A DNA stretch of 64,000 nt from Chitinophaga jiangningensis. Lineage in GTDB: Bacteria > Bacteroidota > Bacteroidia > Chitinophagales > Chitinophagaceae. The position numbers and the translations under genes were made by a program. The stretch lies in the NCBI RefSeq assembly GCF_900142605.1, contig NZ_FRBL01000001.1, positions 372,001 through 436,000 on the forward strand. Reading direction: 5' to 3'. Shown in pieces: positions 52,080 through 60,458 of the stretch (position 1 is its first letter; every line of letters starts with the position of its first letter). Below the pieces are notes generated by a model that saw only the letters and a list, made by a program, of their open reading frames with translations, made no database searches and was not told the DNA's origin.

Positions 52080-52844
52080 GATATTTTCCCTGATTGGGAT
52101 AAAAGCTACGCACTGCGTAGCCAATTGAGTTGGACCCATTATCGTTTGATTATGAGGGTGGACAATCCCAGGGCGAGAGAGTATTACCTTAATGAAGCTT
52201 TTACCGAAAGTTGGAGTACACGAGTGTTGGAGCGTAATATTAACAGCTTGTATTATGAGAGATTGCTTTCTTCACAAAATAAGCGGGAGGCGCTAAGGGA
52301 ACAGGAGAAAATGGAGAAAATACAGCCGGTTGATCTGATAAAAGATCCATATGTGCTGGAGTTTTTGGATGTAAATATGCAATCCAGATTTTCCGAAAGT
52401 GATATTGAATCAGCTATAATTAGCAACTTACAGCAGTTTTTATTAGAACTGGGTAAAGGCTTTTCGTTTGTTGGCCGGCAGTATCGTATCACTACTGAAA
52501 CTAAGCATTTTTATATTGACTTAGTTTTTTATAATTATATATTGAAGTGTTTTGTACTTATTGATCTAAAAATTAAAGAACTTTCTCATCAAGACATTGG
52601 CCAAATGGATATGTATGTGCGATTGTTTGAAGATCGTATGAAAACTGAGGGTGATAATCCAACAATAGGCATTATACTTTGCACAGAAAAAGATCAAACA
52701 ATAGTGAAATACAGTGTATTAGAAGAAAATAAGCAGCTATTTGCATCAAAATATAGGCTAGTACTACCAACTGAGGATGAATTGCGTCTGGAGCTTGAAA
52801 GGGAGAAGCAAATCATTCGTGAACAAATTAGAAGTGAAGAGTAG
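52080..52844 (+). pseudogene. Truncated YhcG/DUF1016-type PDDEXK nuclease
   Basis: The open frame holds the C-terminal two thirds of a DUF1016 (YhcG) protein. It starts mid-domain at DIFPDWDKSYALRSQLSWTHYRLIMRVDN and runs through the nuclease part, where FYIDLVFYNYILKCFVLIDLKIK gives the D...D-x-K motif. An in-frame stop at 52077 precedes it, and the N-terminal domain is absent. The first usable start is TTG at 52125. AT-rich composition differs from uxaA and exuT, which suggests an acquired and decayed gene. A shorter active nuclease domain cannot be ruled out. Confidence 0.7.
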
Positions 52845-53153
52845 GATTTCACACTGAATAAAAAAGCGGCAGGGCTACATTCCCCCGCAATATGACATGT
52901 TTTAAAAAGGCTCCACTTTACAAAGGGTTTATGGGAACAGCAAAGCGGCTGTGGGCAATTTGCCCCTGTCGCTTTGGTGGCAGAGGTATAGACCACTAAC
53001 TATGCACCTGCCTGTTATGAATTTAAATCTCTCCGCCGCAGGCGGAAGAAAGAGAACTATAAAACAGCGGCATAAAAAAAGAGTCAGGGCCGCATCCCCT
53101 GACTCTTATACTTAATGGTACTCTACTTAAACGAATACTTATTTATACCTGTT
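52845..53153. other. Intergenic region with hairpins, no gene seen
   Basis: About 309 bases after the nuclease fragment. It contains a long hairpin at 52941-52976 (CAAAGCG and CGCTTTG arms around GGGCAA/TTGCCC), a short one TCCGCC-GCA-GGCGGA at 53032-53046, and the exuT terminator at 53074-53107. Confidence 0.5.
53074..53107 (-). terminator. Intrinsic terminator of the exuT operon
   Basis: AAGAGTCAGGG (53079-53089) pairs with CCCTGACTCTT (53097-53107). On the minus strand the stem is followed by T residues opposite the A-run at 53074-53080. Confidence 0.85.
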
Positions 53154-54494
53154 TTACACGTGTTGTCCGCTAGGGGCAGCCGTTACAGGAGATTCATCAT
53201 CCAGTTTTACCTGTTCCATTTTTGGTGCAAAAATGTGCATCATCAGCCATGCCAGCAGGTAAGCCAAACCGCAGATGGTAAGGATAATACCGTAACCGAG
53301 GGAGAGTTTACCCAGCACCTTATAGTGATCCAGGATAATACCCACCAGCAGCGGGAACAGTGTACCACCCACAGAACCGGCCATACCGCCGATACCTACC
53401 ACAGAGCTAACCGCCTTTTTAGGGAACATGTCGGACACGGTGGTGAAAATATTGGCAGACCATGCCTGGTGTGCTGCAGTGGCCAATCCGATCAAACCAA
53501 GGCCCACAGCCAGGTTAGGGATATAAGGTACTAACACTACCGGCAGTACGCACAATGCAAAGAACAGCATGGAAACTTTTCTGGCTTTAAATACCGGCCA
53601 GCCTTTTTTGTTGATCAGGTAGGAAGATAACCATCCCCCACCGATACTACCTATGCTGGAGATGGTGTACACCACAATCAGCGGCCATCCGCCGGTGCTG
53701 GCCATATCAATACCGAAGGTAGAGGAAAGGTAGGTAGGCAGCCAGAAGAGATAAAACCACCAGATTGGGTCGGTGAGTAATTTACCGAAAATGAAAGCCC
53801 ACGTTTGTCTGATGCCAAACAGTTTACCCCATTTCACGCCTTTCTTCGCATCCGCATCTGATACTTCTTCGTTATCAGAATGAATGTGGTCATATTCTGC
53901 TTTTTTCAGCCTTTTTTGTTTGGAAGGGATTTCGTACCAAATCCACCAGAAGAACAGCCATACAAAACCGATGGCACCCGTCCAGATAAACGCTGTTTGC
54001 CAGTGGTAATTACGTAAGATCCAGTACACGGTAGGAGGGCCGACGATAGCGGCAATATTGGCGCCGGAGTTGAAGATACCGGTCGCAAATGCTCTTTCTT
54101 TCTTAGGGAACCATTCAGCCACAGATTTAATAGCCGCAGGGAAGTTACCCGCTTCGCTCACACCCAGTACAGAACGGGCAGCACCAAAACCGAAAGTAGA
54201 TTTGGCGATCGCATGTGCCATCGCGGAAATGCTCCAAACGGTTACTGACAGCGCATATCCCAGTTTACTGCCTATTTTATCGATCAGCCTTCCAAACACC
54301 AGCAAACCCAGCGCATATGAAGCGGAAAAAGCCATTACTACGTAGCTGTAATCCTTCTCTGTCCAATTGAATTCAAGGGCAAGGGTATCTTTCAATAACC
54401 CAATTACCTGTCTGTCTACATAATTAATCGTGGTCGCAAAAAACAACAGCGCACATACACGCCAGCGATATTTACCTAAAGTTGTGGAATTCAT
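53154..54494 (-). CDS. exuT: MFS hexuronate transporter (ExuT-like)
   Basis: A 446-residue major facilitator protein with about 12 membrane helices. The opening YRWRVCALLFFATTINYVDRQ and SVLGVSEAGNFPAAIKSVAEWFPKKERAFATG are typical of the anion:cation symporter group that includes ExuT. It should take up galacturonate and glucuronate across the inner membrane with protons. It is the last gene of the uxaB-uxaC-kdgK-kdgA-exuT run. A LacI-type palindrome 56 bases before its start, inside kdgA, may give it separate control. Confidence 0.9.
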   Translation of the reverse strand: MNSTTLGKYRWRVCALLFFATTINYVDRQVIGLLKDTLALEFNWTEKDYSYVVMAFSASYALGLLVFGRLIDKIGSKLGYALSVTVWSISAMAHAIAKSTFGFGAARSVLGVSEAGNFPAAIKSVAEWFPKKERAFATGIFNSGANIAAIVGPPTVYWILRNYHWQTAFIWTGAIGFVWLFFWWIWYEIPSKQKRLKKAEYDHIHSDNEEVSDADAKKGVKWGKLFGIRQTWAFIFGKLLTDPIWWFYLFWLPTYLSSTFGIDMASTGGWPLIVVYTISSIGSIGGGWLSSYLINKKGWPVFKARKVSMLFFALCVLPVVLVPYIPNLAVGLGLIGLATAAHQAWSANIFTTVSDMFPKKAVSSVVGIGGMAGSVGGTLFPLLVGIILDHYKVLGKLSLGYGIILTICGLAYLLAWLMMHIFAPKMEQVKLDDESPVTAAPSGQHV

Positions 54495-54529
54495 TTCGGC
54501 TGAATTTGGAATTTATAAAGAGGCTTAAT

Positions 54530-55192
54530 TTACTGCAAGCCTTTCAGAATTGCAAACGTTTGCATAACTTTTTCTTTCAAGCCTGTCCAGTCACGGTTCT
54601 CAATCAATGATTTAGACAGCAGGTTGGAGCCCATACCAACGCATACAACACCTGCATCAAACCAGCTTTTCATACTTTCCGCAGTTGGTTCTACCCCGCC
54701 GGTAGGCATAAATTTAAGGTTAGGGAACAAAGGCTTGATCGCAGTGGCAAAACCAGGACCCAGCACATTACCAGGAAACAGCTTCACCAGCTGGGCACCA
54801 TTTTTTTCTGCAACAGCAATTTCTGTAGGCGTCATACATCCGGGAATCCAGGTAATCTGCTTTTCATGACAGATAGCAGCAGTAGCCGGATCTGCAATAG
54901 GGCAAACGATGAAATCAGCACCTGCATCCGCGAAAAATGCTGCATCGTCCGCGTTTTTAATGGTACCTATACCCAGGTACATTTCCGGCATACCAGCATT
55001 CTTCTTTTCCAGCATGGCTTTGAAGTTAGCCCTGGCAGCGGCGCCGCGGCTGGTAAACTCAAATACCCGCAGTCCACCGTCGTAACAGGCCTGCAGTACT
55101 TCCAGGCATACATTCACATCTTCATGATAAAAAACCGGGATAACCCCGCTCTGCCTGAAAGCAGCTAAAATTATTTCTGATTTCGGTGCCAT
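54530..55192 (-). CDS. kdgA: 2-keto-3-deoxy-6-phosphogluconate aldolase
   Basis: A 220-residue class I KDPG/KHG aldolase. Typical marks: GLRVFEFTSRGAAA, YLGIGTIKNADDA, WIPGCMTPTEI, the Schiff-base K137 in AQLVKLFPGN, and FMPTGGVEPT. It splits KDPG, made by KdgK, to pyruvate and glyceraldehyde 3-phosphate. Two bases separate it from the kdgK stop. Its last codons (ATGCAAACGTTTGCA) contain a perfect LacI-type palindrome. Confidence 0.95.
   Translation of the reverse strand: MAPKSEIILAAFRQSGVIPVFYHEDVNVCLEVLQACYDGGLRVFEFTSRGAAARANFKAMLEKKNAGMPEMYLGIGTIKNADDAAFFADAGADFIVCPIADPATAAICHEKQITWIPGCMTPTEIAVAEKNGAQLVKLFPGNVLGPGFATAIKPLFPNLKFMPTGGVEPTAESMKSWFDAGVVCVGMGSNLLSKSLIENRDWTGLKEKVMQTFAILKGLQ
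54551..54564. promoter_or_regulatory. LacI-type operator inside the 3' end of kdgA
   Basis: TGCAAACGTTTGCA, identical to the operator at 47587-47600, lies in the last codons of kdgA and 56 bases before the exuT ATG. Position relative to the start is the same as at the DUF2264 operon (57 bases). Confidence 0.65.
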
Positions 55193-55194
55193 GT

Positions 55195-56193
55195 CTACAT
55201 CAATTTATATATGTCCTCTACCGCAGTAGTATTAAAATCTCCCTTAACAAAAAACTTGGAATAAGCGGCGGCGGCGGCAAATGAGATGATTCCCTGGTCA
55301 TCCTTTCCGGCCAGCTGGGCATGTATCAGGCCTGCCATAAAGCAATCCCCGCTGCCTACTCTGTCCACCACCTGATCGGTATCATAGGCCTTGCTTACCG
55401 CTACATTACCGTCGTTATAATAAAACGCGTAGTAGTGGTTATGCGTAGCCGCAGATGAAAAGCGGAAGGTGAAAGCCACACGCTTACAGCGTTTGAAACG
55501 ATCAGTAATCTCCTTGGCCACCACGGTAGCCTGCTCAATGTATACTTCCTGCTTATCCTGCTCCAGGGCCACGGTATTGAGGGAAGTATCCAGCATGGTA
55601 TGCGCCGCCCAGATATTACCCATTACCACATCACAGTATTCCACCAGCTCCGGCATCACTTCAAATGGCTTTTTACCATACTGCCAAAGTTTACTGCGGA
55701 AATTCAGGTCTGTGGAGATGGTCAGCCCCTTGCGGGTAGCTGCTTCCAGCACTTCTTTACAGATCACGGCGGCCTCAGGGTTCAACGCAGGGGTAATGGC
55801 GCTCCAGTGGAACCATTCCGCATCGCCCAGCAGACTGTCCCAGTCCACCGTACCCGGCTGAATGCTGGCAAAGGATGAATACTTGCGATCGTACACTACC
55901 TCGGCATGCTTCAGGTCACTACCCTGTGCGAGGTAATAGATACCGATGCGGTCCCCACCCCATAACATTCTGTCGGTTTCAATCCCCAATGCAGTCAGCT
56001 GGGCCAGTACATCACGGGATAAGCCGTTGTCAGGAACTTTACTCAGGTAGGATGCAGGCGTGCCCCATTGAGCCAGGGCTGCGGCCACGTTGGCCTCAGC
56101 CCCTCCTACGTAGATCGCAGCTGTATGCTCCGACAGCTGCGGGGAGAGCCTCAGCAGGATCTCCCCAAACGTAATTACTTTTACTGCTTTCAT
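55195..56193 (-). CDS. kdgK: 2-keto-3-deoxygluconate kinase
   Basis: A 332-residue PfkB/ribokinase-family kinase. GEILLRLSP and VGGAEANVAAALAQWG at the N-terminus contact the sugar, and the C-terminal DRVGSGDCFMAGLIH holds the catalytic aspartate and anion hole. It phosphorylates 2-keto-3-deoxygluconate at O6, joining the KduD and UxaA branches. Its ATG overlaps the uxaC stop by one base (TAATG), so translation is probably coupled. Confidence 0.92.
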   Translation of the reverse strand: MKAVKVITFGEILLRLSPQLSEHTAAIYVGGAEANVAAALAQWGTPASYLSKVPDNGLSRDVLAQLTALGIETDRMLWGGDRIGIYYLAQGSDLKHAEVVYDRKYSSFASIQPGTVDWDSLLGDAEWFHWSAITPALNPEAAVICKEVLEAATRKGLTISTDLNFRSKLWQYGKKPFEVMPELVEYCDVVMGNIWAAHTMLDTSLNTVALEQDKQEVYIEQATVVAKEITDRFKRCKRVAFTFRFSSAATHNHYYAFYYNDGNVAVSKAYDTDQVVDRVGSGDCFMAGLIHAQLAGKDDQGIISFAAAAAYSKFFVKGDFNTTAVEDIYKLM

Positions 56194-57587
56194 TAGAATC
56201 CGAAATATGCTTTTGCATTATTGTAACAAATATCCTGCACCATTTTTCCCAACCATGCCATATCGTTAGGAAGCTCTCCATTTTCCACATCCCGGCCCAG
56301 GAGGTTGCACAAAATACGACGGAAATATTCATGACGCGAATAAGAAAGAAAACTACGTGAGTCCGTAAGCATGCCAACGAACCTGGAAAGCAGGCCCATA
56401 TTGCTTAAACAGTTCATTTGTTTTTCCATTCCGTCTTTCTGATCCAGGAACCACCAACCGGAGCCATACTGGATTTTACCCGGTATGCTGCCATCCTGGA
56501 AGTTGCCCGCCATCGTTGCAAATACATCATTATCGGCCCCGTTCAGATTATATAAAACGGTTTTAGCCAGCTTATTTTTCTTATCTAGTTCATTCAGGAA
56601 CGCGCTCATGGCCATGGCATTTTTCCAGTCGCCAATGGAATCAACGCCCGCATCTGCGCCGTAGGACTGCAATAGTCTGGTGTTATTGTTCCTGATAGCG
56701 CCCACATGAAACTGCTGTGCCCAGCCTTTGGCGTGGTTCCACTCGCATATCTGCAACAGCACGGCTGTTCTGAACTGCTCATTTTCCTGTTCCGTGGCAA
56801 CCTTACCGGTTCTGGCCTGCTGGAAGATCTGCTCCAGCTGCGCCGGGGTAGCCGGTTTGAAATAAAATGCACTCTGCCCGTGATCGCTCAGTCGCCCGCC
56901 TTTTTCATGAAAATAATCGTGGCGCTGCTGCAAAGCGGCCAGCAGCTTGTCGTAGCTATTGATATCACTGTTCACTACTTCCGACAACTTATCGACAAAA
57001 GCGTTGAAGACAGCAGGGTTATCCACCGCCATGGCCCTGTCGGGCCTGAAAGTAGGCAGCACGGCCGTTCCAAACGGATTGGCCGCAATGGCCGCATGAT
57101 GTTCCAGTGAATCCACCGGATCGTCAGTGGTGCACAACGTGGTTACCTGGTAATGCGTCAGCAACGCCCGGGTGCTGAGGCCCGGCAGCTGTTCATTACA
57201 GCGCTGGTAAATACTTTCGGCGGTTGACTCGCTCAACAGATCAGTGATTCCAAACGGATTGCGCAGTTCCATGTGCGACCAGTGGTACAACGGGTTGCGC
57301 ATGGTATAAGGAGTAGTGGCCGCCCAGTGTTTAAACTTGGTGAAATCATCTGCCTCGCCGGTGATGAATTGCTCCGCCACACCGTTGGCACGCATCGCTC
57401 TCCACTTATAGTGATCCCCTTTCAGCCAGATCTCCGTGAGGTTGGCAAATACCTTGTTCTGCGCTATTTCATCCGGAGGCAGGTGGTTATGGTAATCGAT
57501 CACAGGCATCGCCTTCGCATAATCAAAGTATAAGCGTTTAGCCGTTTCTGTTTGCAGCAAAAAATCCTCCGACAAAAATTGTTTCAT
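56193..57587 (-). CDS. uxaC: Uronate isomerase
   Basis: A 464-residue amidohydrolase-superfamily isomerase. The metal-binding VIDYHNHLPPDEIAQNKVF near residue 30, CTTDDPVDSLEHH, and GAIRNNNTRLLQSYGADAGVDS are typical. It converts D-galacturonate to D-tagaturonate and can act on glucuronate to fructuronate. It follows uxaB by 13 bases and overlaps kdgK. With UxaB and UxaA present but no UxuA/UxuB in the window, galacturonate is the supported substrate. Confidence 0.95.
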   Translation of the reverse strand: MKQFLSEDFLLQTETAKRLYFDYAKAMPVIDYHNHLPPDEIAQNKVFANLTEIWLKGDHYKWRAMRANGVAEQFITGEADDFTKFKHWAATTPYTMRNPLYHWSHMELRNPFGITDLLSESTAESIYQRCNEQLPGLSTRALLTHYQVTTLCTTDDPVDSLEHHAAIAANPFGTAVLPTFRPDRAMAVDNPAVFNAFVDKLSEVVNSDINSYDKLLAALQQRHDYFHEKGGRLSDHGQSAFYFKPATPAQLEQIFQQARTGKVATEQENEQFRTAVLLQICEWNHAKGWAQQFHVGAIRNNNTRLLQSYGADAGVDSIGDWKNAMAMSAFLNELDKKNKLAKTVLYNLNGADNDVFATMAGNFQDGSIPGKIQYGSGWWFLDQKDGMEKQMNCLSNMGLLSRFVGMLTDSRSFLSYSRHEYFRRILCNLLGRDVENGELPNDMAWLGKMVQDICYNNAKAYFGF

Positions 57588-57600
57588 AGCACTGTAGAAT

Positions 57601-59100
57601 TTATATACGGGAGGAAGCCAGCTCCTGGCGGATGAATGACTTCACTCCTTGTTCTAGTAATTGATCCAAATGTTCACTGATAGTAGCGGTAAAGCCAGGG
57701 ATAGCGTGCAGGCTAACCTCCCACAAACGCGTGTCTGCGGCTATTTTAGCCACCATTTCATAGGTGGTGGTACGTTGCTCCCAGTACTCCGCAAACAGGG
57801 CGATGTTATCGTCTGTAATCAGGTACTCTTCCCCATCCCTTGCACCGTAGTACTTTCCTGCTTCCTGCTTCACTGGTTTCAGGAACAGCAGCATGGCAGC
57901 AAAACCGAGGCACATATACGGAGGCAGGGCTTTCTTTTGCTCATAATAACGCAGCAGCGTTCGCACATTGCGGGCATTCATCTTGGAGCTCTCCTGGAAA
58001 GTAATGCTGATCAGCTTATGCGCGATAAACGGATTGGCGAAGCGGTCCAGTACATCCGCGGCAAATGCAGGTGCCGTAGGACAAATATCTTTAATGGTTG
58101 GCAGAATTTCTTCTAAAATTACCTGCTGGAAAAAATTGCGCATGTATTCGTTTTCCATGGCTTCGTATACTGTGTTGAGGCCCGACAGGTAAGCCATTGG
58201 TACCGTAGCAGTGTGGGAACCGTTGAGGATGCGCAGTTTCTGCTCACGGAACGGCGTAATATCCGGTTGGATCAGCATGCGCTCATCTGTTTGATGGAAC
58301 GATAATACTGACCGGATATATTCGTTGCCTTCAATCGCCCATAACAGGAACGGCTCTACTTCAATCCAGAGTTTATCGGAATAACCTGCTTTTTCTTCCA
58401 TTTCCGGGAGATTTCGTGGCTTTCCGGGAACGATGCGGTCTACCAGGCTGCTACAAAAGTGGTTATCGCCGTTGATCCAATCGATGAAGCCTGCCGGCAT
58501 TTCATTGAATGCTGCCAGTTTAAGTACGATTTCTTTCAATAATTTCCCGTTATCCACTACCAATTCAGTAGGCACGATCACAAAACCCGTGTTACTGCTG
58601 CCTTTAAAGTACTGGTAACGTTCCCAGAGTATGGCCAGCAGCTTGCCGGGATAGCTGGAGGGTACTCCTCCTGTCACTTTTTCTGCTACATATTGGATAC
58701 CCACCTCGGTGGTGTTGGATATAATGATCTGTAACTCAGGCTGATGCACTGCTTGGAGCACCTTATTCCAGTCTGCATTCGATTGCAAAACACGGGAAAT
58801 AGAAGCATTTATCAGTACGCTATCCACCAATTCCCCTTGAGAAATTCCTTTAATATGTGTAGTGTACAATGAATTTTGCTGATCAAATTCGGAGGTATCT
58901 CCGTCGGTGGATTTGATTACCACCACGCGGCCCTGGAACACCTGTTGCTTGTTGGCTTTGTCTACGAGATAGTCTACAAGTCCGCGTAACAGTACGCCTG
59001 TGCCGAATTGAAGTATTTTCTCCGGGAATTGAAACTGTTTTTCACTGACGCCGGAATCTGCTCTTTGAAGTACGAGCTCCTGATTGAGTATTGGTAACAT
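57601..59100 (-). CDS. uxaB: Tagaturonate reductase
   Basis: A 499-residue member of the mannitol dehydrogenase family. The Rossmann part opens FPEKILQFGTGVLLRGLVDYLVDKAN, with VVVIKSTDG, IISNTTEVGIQY, and the C-terminal catalytic K-x-x-x-x-N-x-x-H within KLRILNGSHT. It reduces tagaturonate to altronate with NADH. The ATG at 59100 is preferred; an in-frame GTG at 59118 would add six residues (MSKQEE). First gene of the operon; a GC-centred palindrome lies just upstream. Confidence 0.92.
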   Translation of the reverse strand: MLPILNQELVLQRADSGVSEKQFQFPEKILQFGTGVLLRGLVDYLVDKANKQQVFQGRVVVIKSTDGDTSEFDQQNSLYTTHIKGISQGELVDSVLINASISRVLQSNADWNKVLQAVHQPELQIIISNTTEVGIQYVAEKVTGGVPSSYPGKLLAILWERYQYFKGSSNTGFVIVPTELVVDNGKLLKEIVLKLAAFNEMPAGFIDWINGDNHFCSSLVDRIVPGKPRNLPEMEEKAGYSDKLWIEVEPFLLWAIEGNEYIRSVLSFHQTDERMLIQPDITPFREQKLRILNGSHTATVPMAYLSGLNTVYEAMENEYMRNFFQQVILEEILPTIKDICPTAPAFAADVLDRFANPFIAHKLISITFQESSKMNARNVRTLLRYYEQKKALPPYMCLGFAAMLLFLKPVKQEAGKYYGARDGEEYLITDDNIALFAEYWEQRTTTYEMVAKIAADTRLWEVSLHAIPGFTATISEHLDQLLEQGVKSFIRQELASSRI

Positions 59101-59118
59101 TTCCTCTTGTTTGGACAC

Positions 59119-59140
59119 TAAATATAGCGCGCTAAATTAA
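59119..59140. promoter_or_regulatory. Palindrome upstream of uxaB
   Basis: TAAATATAGCGCGCTAAATTAA is symmetric at 18 of 22 positions about TAGCGCGCTA. It lies about 20 bases before the uxaB ATG and could be an operator for a regulator other than the LacI pair, since TGCAAACGTTTGCA is absent here. Confidence 0.3.
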
Positions 59141-59264
59141 CAATTTGTAGTAACAAGCTAAATAATTGCTAAACCCAGCCAAAAACGTATCATCCCATAG
59201 TAAAAATTGATTGTGGCATTGGTATAATCGATAATATGTGTACCGGCATTGGCTGGATTTTAAG

Positions 59265-59272
59265 TAATTTTG
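59265..59272 (+). promoter_or_regulatory. Candidate -7 element of mnmA
   Basis: TAATTTTG fits TAnnTTTG and lies 19 bases before the ATG. No clear -33 element at the usual distance. Confidence 0.4.
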
Positions 59273-59291
59273 CATCCTTAAAACAATTTTA

Positions 59292-60404
59292 ATGAGCAAG
59301 CTTGGAAAAGTGCTGGTTGCCATGAGTGGCGGAATCGACAGTACTGTAACAGCACTGATGTTACACGAACAGGGCTATGAAGTGGTGGGGATCACCATGA
59401 AAACCTGGGATTATGCGTCGGCTGGTGCCAGCAAGAAAGAAACCGGCTGCTGTAACCTCGATTCATTTAATGATGCCCGCGCAGCTGCGGTGCATCACGG
59501 GTTCCCGCACTTCGTGCTGGACATCCGCGACGAATTCGGCGATTTTGTGATCAATAACTTCGTAGATGAATACATTGCAGGTCGCACACCTAACCCGTGT
59601 GTACTCTGTAATACCCATATCAAATGGCGCGCACTGATGAAACGCGCCGATGCACTGGACTGCGAATTTATTGCTACAGGCCACTACGGCCAGATTCGCC
59701 AGCACGATAATGGTCGTTACGTTATCAGCAAAGGGATAGACGAACTGAAGGATCAAAGCTATGTACTGTGGGGCATCCAGCAGGATGTACTCGCACGCAC
59801 CATCCTGCCACTGGGTAAATACCGTAAAACGGAGATCAGGCAAATGGCCTTCGATTTCGGCTACCCTGAACTGGCAAAGAAAGCGGAGAGCTATGAGATT
59901 TGCTTTGTGCCGGACAACGACTATCGCGGATTCCTGAAACGCAAAGTGGAAGGTCTCGAAGAAAGGGTAAACGGCGGCAACTTCGTACTCGCAGATGGTA
60001 CTGTTGTAGGTAAACACAAAGGTTATCCTTTTTATACGATCGGTCAGCGTAAAGGACTGGACATTGCCCTGGGCCGCCCGGTGTTTGTAACGGAAATTAT
60101 TCCGGAAACCAATACAGTGGTGCTTGGCAACGAAGATGAACTGCAGAAAAACGAAATGTTTGTTGCTAAAATAAACATGGGTAAATACGAAACCATTCCT
60201 GACGGTATGGAAGCCGTTACCAAAATCCGTTACAAGGATAAAGGTGCGCTGAGCAATCTTTACAACGAAAACGGACAGGTGAAGGTGAATTTCTACGAAA
60301 ACGTGAAAGGTATTGCCCCCGGGCAGTCGGCCGTTTTCTATGAAGGCGATGATGTAATCGGCGGTGGTATTATTCAGCGCGCGTTTACGCCTGACAATCT
60401 TTAA
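59292..60404 (+). CDS. mnmA: tRNA-specific 2-thiouridylase
   Basis: A 370-residue MnmA, which adds sulfur to U34 of tRNA for Lys, Glu and Gln. The PP-loop VAMSGGIDSTVTALML is at residues 9-24. The catalytic cysteines are C103 in NPCVLCN and C204 in YEICFVPDND, and YTIGQRKGL follows. All needed residues are present. It stands alone on the plus strand, with a terminator that runs into the convergent ABC gene. Confidence 0.96.
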   Translation: MSKLGKVLVAMSGGIDSTVTALMLHEQGYEVVGITMKTWDYASAGASKKETGCCNLDSFNDARAAAVHHGFPHFVLDIRDEFGDFVINNFVDEYIAGRTPNPCVLCNTHIKWRALMKRADALDCEFIATGHYGQIRQHDNGRYVISKGIDELKDQSYVLWGIQQDVLARTILPLGKYRKTEIRQMAFDFGYPELAKKAESYEICFVPDNDYRGFLKRKVEGLEERVNGGNFVLADGTVVGKHKGYPFYTIGQRKGLDIALGRPVFVTEIIPETNTVVLGNEDELQKNEMFVAKINMGKYETIPDGMEAVTKIRYKDKGALSNLYNENGQVKVNFYENVKGIAPGQSAVFYEGDDVIGGGIIQRAFTPDNL

Positions 60405-60428
60405 TTGTACATACAGTTTATACTTACG

Positions 60429-60458
60429 GGGCTGGCCATCAGGTCAGCCCTATTTTTT
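60429..60458 (+). terminator. Terminator of mnmA overlapping the ABC gene's 3' end
   Basis: GGGCTGGCC pairs with GGTCAGCCC (60429-60437 with 60442-60450, one G-T pair), loop ATCA, then TATTTTTT. The minus-strand ABC gene ends at 60439, so the T-tract lies within its last codons. Confidence 0.75.
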
